DNA of 19,926 bases from Bacteroidota bacterium (GCA_023411775.1 JAEYOL010000186.1:1-19926), one strand, 5' to 3'; counted from the stretch's first letter, positions 7,540 through 14,860 are shown. The notes: a model not told the origin generated them from the sequence alone. Numbers and translations: made by a program.

Positions 7540-8361
7540 GGAATCCAGTTTCTGAAATGGCTTTTTAAGGAGAGAAATAAAGTCTTCGTCTTTCTCATTG
7601 GGGTAATATCGGTCAAGGCCGTAACGGATATGCTTTGGATCCAGTTTCATGAAGGTGCCCAACAAGCGGTCCCAAATGGAAAAGACAGCTCCATAATTGC
7701 TGTCTGTGAAAGGCTGCTTCCAGTGATGATGGACCTTATGCATGTTGGGAGAAACAAATACATAGCTCAGCGTGCTATCCAGTTTTTTGGGCAGGCTGAT
7801 ATTAGCATGTGTAAAAGCAGTAGATAGGACTACCAGTGTTTGATAGATCATCACACTGTACATAGGCGCACCGGATACGAAGATCAGCAGCAGGAAAAAA
7901 ACACCCCTTAGCAGACTATCACCGGGGTGATGCCGAAGGCCCGTGGTTACATCCACATTATTATCGCTATGATGTATTAGATGAAAACGCCAAAGCACAC
8001 TTACTTTATGCATGACCAGGTGTACCAGCCAGCTGCTGAAGTCCAGGGCCAGCACACCAATCACTATCGTCATGACGATACCGGCATTGAACCAATAAAC
8101 CAGGCCGAAGTTCTGGTGCATACACCAGTCCGATAACTTTACGATAAGAATAGCCAAAAGCGTATGTATCACCAGGTGAAGGAGGGTAAACCCAAAGTTT
8201 ACAACGGCATGATTAAACTTTGTTTTCTTGTAACGCAGGGGCAGCAGTGGTATAGCACCTTCAATGATCCAAAAAATGAGAAGACCGCCAACCAGGATCG
8301 CCATGCGCTCCAGCGGTCTTTCCTCCAGCGTTGAAAAATAGCTAACCAGATTTTCCCACAT
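7537..8361 (-). CDS. Sterol desaturase / fatty acid hydroxylase family protein
   Basis: Integral-membrane di-iron oxygenase of the fatty-acid-hydroxylase superfamily, 274 residues. Hydrophobic helices lie at about 20-40, 52-75, 88-112 and 150-180. The metal-binding histidine boxes are all present: HLVMH (114-118), HLIHH (127-131), HH at 144-145 and HKVHHH (208-213), with a further H185. The substrate is unknown; in bacteria such enzymes hydroxylate or desaturate lipids, and the adjacency to kdsB hints at an envelope lipid, but this is inference. Its ATG follows DUF2007 by 79 bp, and its stop is 9 bp from kdsB, so the three could be co-transcribed. The 79-bp gap is flanked by a 7-bp inverted repeat. 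Confidence is high for family and low for substrate. Confidence 0.9.
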   Translation of the reverse strand: MWENLVSYFSTLEERPLERMAILVGGLLIFWIIEGAIPLLPLRYKKTKFNHAVVNFGFTLLHLVIHTLLAILIVKLSDWCMHQNFGLVYWFNAGIVMTIVIGVLALDFSSWLVHLVMHKVSVLWRFHLIHHSDNNVDVTTGLRHHPGDSLLRGVFFLLLIFVSGAPMYSVMIYQTLVVLSTAFTHANISLPKKLDSTLSYVFVSPNMHKVHHHWKQPFTDSNYGAVFSIWDRLLGTFMKLDPKHIRYGLDRYYPNEKDEDFISLLKKPFQKLDS

Positions 8362-8440
8362 ACGTCCCGGTTTCCGGATTATTCAGAAATTGTAAATTAC
8401 TAAAAAATAGACTAAGTCCTATAGAGGAAAATAGGGACGT
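8362..8440. repeat. 7-bp inverted repeat bracketing the DUF2007/hydroxylase spacer
   Basis: ACGTCCC (8362-8368) and GGGACGT (8434-8440) are exact reverse complements and occupy precisely the two ends of the 79-bp gap between the hydroxylase start and the DUF2007 stop. A shorter dyad, CCTAT/ATAGG, lies inside at 8417-8434. The transcript could fold into a long hairpin bringing the upstream stop close to the downstream start. May be coincidence. Confidence 0.3.
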
Positions 8441-8674
8441 CTAACTATCGTTTTGAACGGTCGGGTCAAAGCCCTGAACTATCTCCCGGGCCCGATCCAG
8501 CTGGCTTTCAGCTACCATGAGCTTGATTCCACCGATGGCATTGGACAAAAACGGATCGATCGTAACACTATATTCATCCTGCAGATAGCAATTGATAAAC
8601 TCGTCCTTCAACCTTCCCAGTAAAATGTGGGCCGGAATATAGTTGTCAAAGGAACAAAGCATTGCATATTTCAT
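8441..8674 (-). CDS. DUF2007 domain protein (putative signal-transducing protein family)
   Basis: Small 77-residue protein matching the DUF2007 pattern: a beta strand at the N-terminus (about 3-9) holding a cysteine, the region PAHILLGRLKDEFINCYLQD (14-33) where the domain's helix and strand alternate, the conserved IGGIKLMV (47-54) and the C-terminal helix ESQLDRAREIVQGF (56-69). No signal peptide or membrane helix, so cytoplasmic. DUF2007 proteins are related in fold to PII-like and ACT-like ligand-binding modules and have been described as putative signal-transducing proteins, but their role is not established. The dnaN terminator lies only 14 bp upstream of its start, so it needs its own promoter or readthrough; no exact -7 element is visible in that gap. 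Confidence 0.8.
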   Translation of the reverse strand: MKYAMLCSFDNYIPAHILLGRLKDEFINCYLQDEYSVTIDPFLSNAIGGIKLMVAESQLDRAREIVQGFDPTVQNDS

Positions 8675-8689
8675 TTCCCATAATTAAAT

Positions 8690-8714
8690 AAAAAAGCTCT
8701 CTACAAAGAGAGCT
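8690..8714 (-). terminator. Intrinsic terminator of dnaN
   Basis: On the minus strand AGCTCTC-TTTGTA-GAGAGCT forms a seven-pair stem with a six-base loop, followed by TTTTTTATTT. It lies 27 bp after the dnaN stop and just upstream of the DUF2007 start. Confidence 0.88.
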
Positions 8715-8741
8715 CAAAGATCCTGCTAAAAAAAGTATCAT

Positions 8742-9857
8742 TTATTGATTTAACATTAGCGGCATTACTAACATCAGCATTTCTTCATTCTCATCCTGGT
8801 CAACAGGCTTTATAAGGCCTGCTTTGGTAGGGGTAGATAACTCAATGTTAACTTCATCGCCATCGGCTGCCGACAACATTTCGATCAGAAATTTAGCATT
8901 GAATGCAATCACCAGATCTTCACCATTATACTGGCATACCATTCTTTCCGTCCCCTCAAAACTGAAATCAACATCCTGTGCAGCCAGTTGTAACTCACTG
9001 CCACTGATGCTCAGGGCTACCTGGTTAGTACTTTTATTACTAAAAATGCTGACCCGGCGTAAGGCACTTTGAAAATCATTCTTGTTAACGGTGAGACGAT
9101 ACGGGTTGTCGGTTGGTATGACTACCTTATAATCCGGGAAACGAGCATCTATCAGGCGACAACTCATCTGAGTTGTTCCGTGTGTTACAAAAAGGTGATT
9201 GCTATTATAACTGATCGTCAATTCATCTTCATTAAAGGGGATGGCCGATTTCAGCAGGTTGAGCGGCTTGCGGGGCACGATAAAACTATCGGCTTTGGGA
9301 CAGGACACATCTTTGCGTTTATAGCGTACCAGCCTGTGGGCGTCGGTAGCAACACATTGCATTCCCTTTTTATCAAGTTCAAAATAAACACCTGTCATCG
9401 CGGGGCGCAGATCGTCATTGCTGGTTGCGAATAATGTTTTATTAATAGAAGTGATCAGCGCAGCTGCCGTAAGCTGGAAAGTGGTGGTATCATCAGCCGC
9501 GGGTGCCTTGGGGAAGTTGTCCGGATTTTCTCCCATCACTTTATACTTACCGTTGTCACTGGTGATCTCGATACCAAAGTTTTTATCAATATTGAAGGAG
9601 AGCGGCTGATCAGGAATATTCTTGAGCGAATCCAACAGGATCTTTGCCGGAATACAAACCCGCCCGCTATCTTTCGCTTCTATATCCAGCTGGATCCTCA
9701 TTACCGTTTCCAGGTCGGTCGCTACTACCGTGAGCTTATTTTTTTCTATTTCGAATAAAAAATCCTCGAGAATAGGAAGTACGGTATTAGCATTGATCAC
9801 ACCGGCTATATGCTGCAGTTGTTTCAGTAAAGTGGACGAGCTTACGATAAATTTCAT
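8742..9857 (-). CDS. dnaN: DNA polymerase III beta subunit (sliding clamp)
   Basis: Ring-forming processivity clamp for DNA polymerase III and a docking platform for mismatch repair, ligase and translesion polymerases. Its 371 residues (family about 366-375) form three tandem clamp domains of about 120 residues each: VVATDLETVMRI (47-58), the ATDAHRLVRY segment near 170-180 and, in domain 3, FNAKFLIEMLSA with the C-terminal MPLMLNQ that closes the partner-binding pocket. The start was set to the ATG at 9857 rather than the in-frame TTG at 9863, since MKFIVSSSTLLKQLQ is the normal N-terminus. It is not next to dnaA here. CAATTTTG (9861-9868), one base off the -7 element, lies 3 nt upstream. 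The divergent spacer to recX contains an exact DnaA box. A strong terminator follows the gene. Confidence 0.97.
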   Translation of the reverse strand: MKFIVSSSTLLKQLQHIAGVINANTVLPILEDFLFEIEKNKLTVVATDLETVMRIQLDIEAKDSGRVCIPAKILLDSLKNIPDQPLSFNIDKNFGIEITSDNGKYKVMGENPDNFPKAPAADDTTTFQLTAAALITSINKTLFATSNDDLRPAMTGVYFELDKKGMQCVATDAHRLVRYKRKDVSCPKADSFIVPRKPLNLLKSAIPFNEDELTISYNSNHLFVTHGTTQMSCRLIDARFPDYKVVIPTDNPYRLTVNKNDFQSALRRVSIFSNKSTNQVALSISGSELQLAAQDVDFSFEGTERMVCQYNGEDLVIAFNAKFLIEMLSAADGDEVNIELSTPTKAGLIKPVDQDENEEMLMLVMPLMLNQ

Positions 9858-9860
9858 ATA

Positions 9861-9868
9861 CAAAATTG
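9861..9868 (-). promoter_or_regulatory. Candidate -7 element for dnaN (CAATTTTG)
   Basis: Seven of eight positions match TAnnTTTG on the minus strand, ending 3 nt before the dnaN ATG. The first T is replaced by C. No obvious -33 element. Confidence 0.35.
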
Positions 9869-9921
9869 AATGTGGCGAAACTACTGATTTTTAATATATC
9901 GCCAATATTCAGCTACCCCCA

Positions 9922-9948
9922 GTTTGACGGCCCTGTACCGGTTTGACG
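9922..9948 (+). repeat. Spaced direct repeat GTTTGACG in the dnaN/recX spacer
   Basis: Two exact copies of GTTTGACG (9922-9929 and 9941-9948) start 19 bp apart, about two helical turns. The right copy could supply the -33 TTTG of a recX promoter with a weak -7 (TAACTTG, 9963-9969; spacing 17). Possible regulator-binding pair; chance cannot be excluded. Confidence 0.35.
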
Positions 9949-9979
9949 CAGCATTCTTTTATTAACTTGCCACCGGTAA

Positions 9980-9988
9980 TTATCCACA
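9980..9988 (+). promoter_or_regulatory. Exact DnaA box TTATCCACA between dnaN and recX
   Basis: Perfect match to the DnaA-box consensus TTATnCACA, 10 bp upstream of the recX start and about 120 bp upstream of dnaN. It is the only exact box noticed in the window, so this is not an origin by itself, but DnaA control of dnaN or recX is plausible. Confidence 0.45.
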
Positions 9989-9997
9989 CATTCAGTC

Positions 9998-10483
9998 ATG
10001 GCAACCTATAAAAAGCAGTTAAGTCCCGAACAAGCCCTCCAAAAACTCAGGCACTACTGTGGTTACAAGGAACGCTGTCATAAAGAGGTGACGGATAAAC
10101 TGTTTAGCCTGGGCGTTCGGAAGCATGATCAGGGAGAGATCATCGCCTCACTGATCAGCGATGGCTATCTCAACGAGGAACGGTTTGCCCGGGCCTTTGC
10201 TGGTGGAAAATTTCGGGTAAATGGATGGGGCCGGGTAAAAATAAAATACGCCTTAAAGCAAAAGCAGGTAAGTGATTATTGCATCCGGAAAGCCCTGACA
10301 GAAATAGAAACGCAGGATTATTTCGACAAACTTCAACGGTATGCTGCGGAAAAATATGCGGCGTTAAAAGGTGAGCAGCACCTGGTGCGGAGGAAAAAGA
10401 CGGCCGATTACCTGGTTCAACGCGGATTTGAGCACAACCTGGTTGAAGATGCCATCAGCCAGATCACTAAAAAGGATGAGTGA
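9998..10483 (+). CDS. recX: Regulatory protein RecX
   Basis: Small cytoplasmic modulator that binds RecA filaments and limits recombinase activity. The 161 residues show the three-helix-repeat architecture of RecX: a first repeat with ALQKLRHYCGYKERCHKEV (13-31), the conserved SDGYLNEERFARAFAGGK block (54-71) that is the family signature, GWGRVKIKYALKQKQV (76-91) and a final repeat DYLVQRGFEHNLVEDAI (137-153). Length is normal. It is divergent from dnaN rather than next to recA. The upstream 140-bp gap contains a weak candidate promoter, a paired 8-bp repeat and a DnaA box. A short hairpin without a T-run follows the stop, and the nitrilase gene begins 60 bp further. Confidence 0.93.
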   Translation: MATYKKQLSPEQALQKLRHYCGYKERCHKEVTDKLFSLGVRKHDQGEIIASLISDGYLNEERFARAFAGGKFRVNGWGRVKIKYALKQKQVSDYCIRKALTEIETQDYFDKLQRYAAEKYAALKGEQHLVRRKKTADYLVQRGFEHNLVEDAISQITKKDE

Positions 10484-10485
10484 GT

Positions 10486-10499
10486 CTTCGGCCCCGAAG
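10486..10499 (+). repeat. Short GC hairpin after recX
   Basis: CTTCGG-CC-CCGAAG can form a tight six-pair stem, 2 nt after the recX stop. No T-run follows, so it is at best an mRNA 3' stabiliser or a poor terminator. Confidence 0.3.
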
Positions 10500-10507
10500 G
10501 TTGGGCT

Positions 10508-10515
10508 TATCTTTA
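10508..10515 (+). promoter_or_regulatory. Candidate -7 element for the nitrilase gene (TATCTTTA)
   Basis: Seven of eight positions match TAnnTTTG, 28 nt upstream of the ATG at 10544; the overlapping TAATCTTG (10516-10523) is a second one-mismatch candidate. Either would give a short leader. Confidence 0.35.
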
Positions 10516-10543
10516 TAATCTTGTTATCCCTAAAAACAGAGAA

Positions 10544-11362
10544 ATGAGCCAATTTCTGACGATCAGTCTTATCCAAAGTCATCTCCATTGGGAGGATAAA
10601 GGAGCCAATCTTCGCATGTTCGAGGAAAAGGTCGTCGGCATAGCCGAAAAAACAGAAGTGGTTTTTTTGCCTGAAATGTTTAGCACGGGGTTTAGCATGA
10701 ATCCTTCCCTGCTGGCAGAAACCATGGATGGCGAAACGGTGAGTTGGATGAAGCGAATATCTGCCAAAAGAAAAATTATCCTGGCCGGCAGCCTGATCAT
10801 CCAGGAAGATGATCAATTCTACAATCGCCTTGTTTGGACTTTACCCAATGGACATTTGGGAATTTATGATAAACGTCACAGGTTTGCCTACGCGGGCGAA
10901 GATCAGTACTACACACCCGGTCAAAAACGACTTATCTCATCAGTGAATGGGTGGAAACTCAACCTGCAGATATGTTATGATCTCAGGTTTCCCGTATGGG
11001 CGCGACAACAATCGAGCGAGGCAGCGCCGGAGTTTGATGTGCTGGTTTATGTTGCCAACTGGCCGGATAAAAGAATACTTGCCTGGAAAATACTATTGCA
11101 GGCAAGGGCTATAGAAAATCAATGTTACGTGGTAGGTGTTAACAGGATTGGTAAAGATGGAAACGATATCAACTATAATGGCAACAGCATGGTCGTAGAC
11201 CCGATGGGTGAGATACTGTACAATAAGGAAAACGAGGAAGACATTTTTACCATAGCCCTCTCCCGCGAAAGGCTGGAAGAAACCAGGCAAAGATTTCCTT
11301 TTTGGAAGGACGCCGACCGGTTTTTAATTATTGATGATGAAGGAATACCAACTATGGATTAA
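10544..11362 (+). CDS. Nitrilase-superfamily omega-amidase (YafV/NIT2-like)
   Basis: Cytoplasmic carbon-nitrogen hydrolase, 272 residues, best matched to the omega-amidase branch that hydrolyses 2-oxoglutaramate or 2-oxosuccinamate to the 2-oxoacid and ammonia. The catalytic triad is complete: E44 in FLPEMF (41-46), K110 in IYDKRHRF (107-114) and nucleophile C144 in LQICYDLRFP (141-150). CYDLRFPVW and the RHRFAYAGE stretch favour YafV over cyanide- or nitrile-type enzymes. There is no signal peptide. It may share a transcript with recX (60-bp gap) but has a plausible promoter of its own. Its last 11 bp overlap the end of the convergent S41 gene. Substrate assignment is by family resemblance only. 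Confidence 0.88.
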   Translation: MSQFLTISLIQSHLHWEDKGANLRMFEEKVVGIAEKTEVVFLPEMFSTGFSMNPSLLAETMDGETVSWMKRISAKRKIILAGSLIIQEDDQFYNRLVWTLPNGHLGIYDKRHRFAYAGEDQYYTPGQKRLISSVNGWKLNLQICYDLRFPVWARQQSSEAAPEFDVLVYVANWPDKRILAWKILLQARAIENQCYVVGVNRIGKDGNDINYNGNSMVVDPMGEILYNKENEEDIFTIALSRERLEETRQRFPFWKDADRFLIIDDEGIPTMD

Positions 11363-12872
11363 CGCGGGTTTGGCTCGTTTCTTTATCCCTCCTGATCAGC
11401 TCCATGGCGGTTTCAAGTTTGTAGTCGATACCACGCGTTATCGCATCAATCGTTGGTTTGGAAACGACTTCAGGTTGTATGCCTTTACCGGTTTTGGGAT
11501 AATCTTTATCGATCACCAGTCTAAACAAGGGTAAGCGAAACCGCACCCTGGTTTCGGGCAAAGTAACATCAGGGATCAGCCAGGCAGAATTTCCATAAGC
11601 GCCGCCACCGGTTTCCTCACCTACAATGGTTACATTATCCTGCTTTTTTAATGTACCTGCAAATAATGTGGTAGCGGAAAATGAGTTTCCACCAGTGAGG
11701 ATATACACTTGGCCGTCAAAGTGATTTTTTTTCTTAGGCCTGAACTGTGTTTTTTCAAAATACCGGAAATGATAGTTCCCGTCTGATTTTCGACGTGTGA
11801 AAAATGTCATGAACAGGCGGTTGAAGAAATCATTTTTGATATAACGGCTGTATTTTTTTCTTTTTGCGACCGCATACAATGAATCGGCAACTTTAAAGCG
11901 ATGATCGGAAACATATCGCGTCAGAAAAGTGGAATTGGTAACGCTGCCACCTCCATTACCCCTGACGTCGATGATGAGGTGACCGATATCATTCTTCCTC
12001 AAATTTTTAAAGGATCGTCTGAAAAATTTTTTCAACCCATAACCCCGACCGAAGGAATTCAGATCCATCATGGCAGTATGATTTACTGAATCGATTTTTA
12101 AAAGCCGGACTGAGTTTTTACGAATCAATCGTCTTTCCCTGCGAGAAGGTTGTGGTACACTTCTGATGGCCCGTATGGCTGCCCTACTGGCTGTGTCGGA
12201 TATAGGGCGATAGGTTTTTAAGGCCGTATGTCTTGTATACCCTGTACTGTCAACATATTCAATATTGTAAATAGGTGAGTTCCCGAAAATAGAAGTATAA
12301 AGCGACCCGAAATACCCGCGATTACTCAGGGCCTGGTATTTATGAGTGGTATTGTAGCCATCGGTCGAAATATAATTGAACAGTGTGTCAACGATCATTG
12401 AAATGGGCTGCCCGTTAATACTATTAACTACCGTTCCCCTTTTCAGTGGACTTGTGCGATCGAGGTTTGCTGTTACCACCGCTGTATCGTCCCAGATCTT
12501 CAAACTCAAAGGAAATAACCTTGATACGCGGGAAGTATCTACAAAACGCGAATACCGCCTGGAAGCCCGGACAGATGTATGTCCACAATTGATCTTTGAA
12601 GTGACCCAAACCAATACCCTTCGAAACTGCTGCTCCGTCATAGAATCCGACAGCTGTGCGCGGCCAATATTGAAATAATGGTCCATGCTGTCTTTTTCCT
12701 GATACCAATAAAGACTCGGATGTGCTTCTTCAAGAATCTGTCGATAGATCGAATAATCCTTTTGTAATTTTTCGGGCGGGTATTTTTTGGCGGGTGAAAA
12801 CGCGGATTTACTTACGCCACAACTCGTCAACAGCAATAAACCGATACAGTAAAATAGATCACGCATCTTCAT
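11352..12872 (-). CDS. S41-family peptidase, predicted lipoprotein
   Basis: Exported serine protease of family S41, 506 residues. The N-terminus is a lipoprotein signal: hydrophobic GLLLLTSC with the lipidated cysteine at 18. A PDZ-like segment follows (GTVVNSINGQPI, 146-157), then the peptidase core: IIDVRGNGGG (300-309), the nucleophile region LTGGNSFSATTLFAG (392-406; S399 is the likely nucleophile) and GEETGGGAYGN (418-428). The lysine that pairs with serine in CtpA-type proteases (GKG) is not present there; C-G-H-T (96-99) suggests a tricorn-like Ser-His arrangement instead, but this is inference. It follows thiL by 66 bp on the same strand and has an exact TAnnTTTG 5 nt before its ATG. 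A second ATG two codons in is possible. Its stop lies inside the convergent nitrilase gene. Confidence 0.9.
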   Translation of the reverse strand: MKMRDLFYCIGLLLLTSCGVSKSAFSPAKKYPPEKLQKDYSIYRQILEEAHPSLYWYQEKDSMDHYFNIGRAQLSDSMTEQQFRRVLVWVTSKINCGHTSVRASRRYSRFVDTSRVSRLFPLSLKIWDDTAVVTANLDRTSPLKRGTVVNSINGQPISMIVDTLFNYISTDGYNTTHKYQALSNRGYFGSLYTSIFGNSPIYNIEYVDSTGYTRHTALKTYRPISDTASRAAIRAIRSVPQPSRRERRLIRKNSVRLLKIDSVNHTAMMDLNSFGRGYGLKKFFRRSFKNLRKNDIGHLIIDVRGNGGGSVTNSTFLTRYVSDHRFKVADSLYAVAKRKKYSRYIKNDFFNRLFMTFFTRRKSDGNYHFRYFEKTQFRPKKKNHFDGQVYILTGGNSFSATTLFAGTLKKQDNVTIVGEETGGGAYGNSAWLIPDVTLPETRVRFRLPLFRLVIDKDYPKTGKGIQPEVVSKPTIDAITRGIDYKLETAMELIRRDKETSQTRVNP

Positions 12873-12877
12873 TTTAT

Positions 12878-12885
12878 CAAAAATA
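12878..12885 (-). promoter_or_regulatory. Candidate -7 element for the S41 peptidase gene (TATTTTTG)
   Basis: Exact TAnnTTTG on the minus strand, followed by ATAAA and the ATG at 12872. This suggests the gene has its own promoter inside the 66-bp thiL/S41 gap and a leaderless or nearly leaderless mRNA. Confidence 0.5.
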
Positions 12886-12938
12886 ATACTCGGCAGCCAG
12901 ATGTACCATCCGCCAACCTGTTATGACAGTCTTAATTT

Positions 12939-13970
12939 CTAGGATCTGAGGTGGGTCCAGCCCTGGGCAGTAATGGGATGCCTGCCGCCACCCTTAGTTA
13001 TGATGGTGGCCTTTTGTTCCGCCTCGGTCATATAACCAATTACACTGATTTGTTCGTTAAGGACGATCTTATCATGATCATTCTGCGACAGGGTGAACAA
13101 GAGTTCATAATCCTCCCCGCCACTCAGGGCGCAGGCGGTGGGGTCTATCTGGAACTTATACGCCGCAGCCTTCATTTCCTCCGCGATCGGGATCTTTTCT
13201 TCATAGAGCACACAACCCAGGTTGCTTTGTTTGCAGATATGAAGAATGTCTGAGCTCAGACCATCGCTTACATCCATCATAGATGTGGGAATGATATCGG
13301 CGTCTGAGAAGAATTCTACGATATCCTTCCGTGCTTCCGGTTTCAACAGCTTACCAATCACATACGACTCACCTTCCAGGTCGGGTTGTACGCCAGGGCT
13401 TTCTACGAAGATCTTTTTCTCCCTTTCCATAAACAACAAACCGACATAAGCCGCGCCAAGGTCACCACTGACGCAAAGGAGATCTCCTTTTTTTGCAGTA
13501 CTTCTTTTTACAAATTTATCCGGCGCAACTTCCCCGATGGCAGTCACTGATATGATAAAGCCTTTTTGCGAAGAGCTCGTATCACCGCCAACCAGGTCGA
13601 CGCCATAGGTGCTACACGCGGCATAAACGCCTTCGTAAAATTCATCCAATGCTTCTACGCTGAAGCGATTGCTAATACCGATCGACAGGGTGACCTGTGT
13701 CGGTATAGCGTTCATGGCGTAGATATCACTCAGGTTTACCACCACGCTTTTGTAACCGAGGTGCTTTAGCGGGGTGTACATCAGGTCAAAATGTACGCCT
13801 TCAATAAGCAGGTCGGTTGTGATCACGGTTTGTTTCCCAAAATGATCAATCACCGCGGCATCATCACCCACGCCAACCAGAGAAGAGGCGTTTTGCAACT
13901 CAATATTTTTGGTCAAATGATCGATCAGCCCAAATTCTCCCAGGGTTGCTATTTCTGTGCGTTGTTCCAT
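12939..13970 (-). CDS. thiL: Thiamine-monophosphate kinase
   Basis: Cytoplasmic ATP-dependent kinase that turns thiamine monophosphate into thiamine diphosphate, the last step of vitamin B1 synthesis. The 343 residues show the PurM/ThiL fold: GVGDDAAV (33-40), TTDLLIEGVHF (51-61), NLSDIYAMNA (79-88), GGDTSSS (128-134), VSGDLGAA (167-174), DVSDGLSSD (233-241) and SGGEDYELLF (283-292). These aspartates form the nucleotide and Mg2+ sites. Length is slightly above E. coli ThiL (325). It lies 42 bp downstream of suhB on the same strand and has no -7 element of its own in that gap, so it is probably transcribed from the suhB promoter. No TPP riboswitch was seen, and no other thiamine gene is nearby. 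Confidence 0.96.
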   Translation of the reverse strand: MEQRTEIATLGEFGLIDHLTKNIELQNASSLVGVGDDAAVIDHFGKQTVITTDLLIEGVHFDLMYTPLKHLGYKSVVVNLSDIYAMNAIPTQVTLSIGISNRFSVEALDEFYEGVYAACSTYGVDLVGGDTSSSQKGFIISVTAIGEVAPDKFVKRSTAKKGDLLCVSGDLGAAYVGLLFMEREKKIFVESPGVQPDLEGESYVIGKLLKPEARKDIVEFFSDADIIPTSMMDVSDGLSSDILHICKQSNLGCVLYEEKIPIAEEMKAAAYKFQIDPTACALSGGEDYELLFTLSQNDHDKIVLNEQISVIGYMTEAEQKATIITKGGGRHPITAQGWTHLRS

Positions 13971-14012
13971 AGCGATATTATTGTTGTAGATTTTTGAGTA
14001 TAACGAGCTTGA

Positions 14013-14792
14013 TTAAAGACTTTTTTCATTGTTGATCACTTTCAGCAGATCATCGTGCACTCTGCCGTTTGTGGCGAGTATCCGGTGCTGGTAATGTGAA
14101 AACGGTGCGCCCGTGAAATCTGTAACCTTACCTCCGGCTTCTTCCACGATCAAAAAGCCCGCAGCGCTGTCCCAGGTTTCTAGTTTATGTTCATAAAAAC
14201 CATCAAAGCGTCCGGCAGCCACCCAGCAAAGATCAATGGCTGCAGAACCCAGCCGCCTGACGGGTACGCCCTTCCTGATAAACCGTTCAAAAACCTCAAG
14301 CGGGCCATTGGGCATGTCCAGGTACGTATACGGGAACCCCGTGACCAGGCAGGCATTGATGGCATTTTCCTGGGTGCTCACCTTAATAGGTTTGTCATTC
14401 AGTGTTGCGCCTTTACCTTTTTCGGCAACAAAAAGTTCATTAAGGTGGGGATTGTAAACGGCACCCAGGATGATCTCGCCTTCATGCTCGACCGCGATCG
14501 AAACACAGTTGAGGGGAATACCGTGCGCGAAGTTGATAGTGCCGTCGATGGGATCGATGATCCACTTATATTTTGATTCCTGTACGATCCTGCCGGCTTC
14601 TTCACTCAGGATATAATGGTCGGGGTATTTCGATCTGATCACCGAAATGATCGCTCTTTCGGAGGCATGATCAGCGTCTGTGACTGGATTATTAATGCCT
14701 TCTTTGTTCGTTACTTTGAATTCGTTGTTGAAAAAACGAAGAATTTCCGCGGCGCCTGCCCGGGCGGCTTCGACAAGGGTATTTTTAAGCAT
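14013..14792 (-). CDS. suhB: Inositol-1-monophosphatase family protein
   Basis: Mg2+-dependent, lithium-sensitive phosphatase of the IMPase/SuhB family, 259 residues (family about 255-275). Metal and phosphate ligands are all present: LSEEAG (62-67; E64/E65), the signature IIDPIDGTINFAHG (78-91; D80, D83, G84, T85) and ETWDSAAG (205-212; D208). The substrate may be inositol phosphate or a related sugar phosphate; in E. coli SuhB also acts in rRNA transcription. The frame extends to an ATG at 14813, but 14792 was chosen because an exact -7 element (14796-14803) lies between the two, and MLKNTLVEAARAGA is the normal N-terminus. It heads the minus-strand suhB-thiL(-S41) set and is divergent from the glycosyltransferase gene. 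Confidence 0.9.
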   Translation of the reverse strand: MLKNTLVEAARAGAAEILRFFNNEFKVTNKEGINNPVTDADHASERAIISVIRSKYPDHYILSEEAGRIVQESKYKWIIDPIDGTINFAHGIPLNCVSIAVEHEGEIILGAVYNPHLNELFVAEKGKGATLNDKPIKVSTQENAINACLVTGFPYTYLDMPNGPLEVFERFIRKGVPVRRLGSAAIDLCWVAAGRFDGFYEHKLETWDSAAGFLIVEEAGGKVTDFTGAPFSHYQHRILATNGRVHDDLLKVINNEKSL

Positions 14793-14795
14793 ACG

Positions 14796-14803
14796 CAAAG
14801 ATA
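14796..14803 (-). promoter_or_regulatory. Candidate -7 element for suhB (TATCTTTG)
   Basis: Exact TAnnTTTG on the minus strand followed by CGT and the ATG at 14792. A TTGTTG lies about 23 nt upstream and could serve as the -33 element, though the spacing is on the long side. The predicted transcript begins at or within a base or two of the start codon. Confidence 0.55.
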
Positions 14804-14860
14804 AGAAGCGCAATGTGCCCGGTTAGCAACAATAAATACCCCCGGCTATTCCAGAACTAT

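Noticed and set aside
9858..9863. TTG start for dnaN at 9863
   Set aside because: The in-frame ATG two codons later gives the standard clamp N-terminus.
9980..9988. Replication origin near dnaN, suggested by the DnaA box
   Set aside because: Only one exact box, no cluster, no AT-rich unwinding element of note, and no dnaA, gidA or parAB nearby.
12939..14013. TPP riboswitch upstream of thiL
   Set aside because: Only 42 bp separate suhB and thiL, too little for the THI element, and the conserved CUGAGA/ACCUGA-type boxes are not seen.
14793..14813. Longer start for suhB at 14813
   Set aside because: The exact -7 element lies inside this extension, and the family N-terminus fits the start at 14792.
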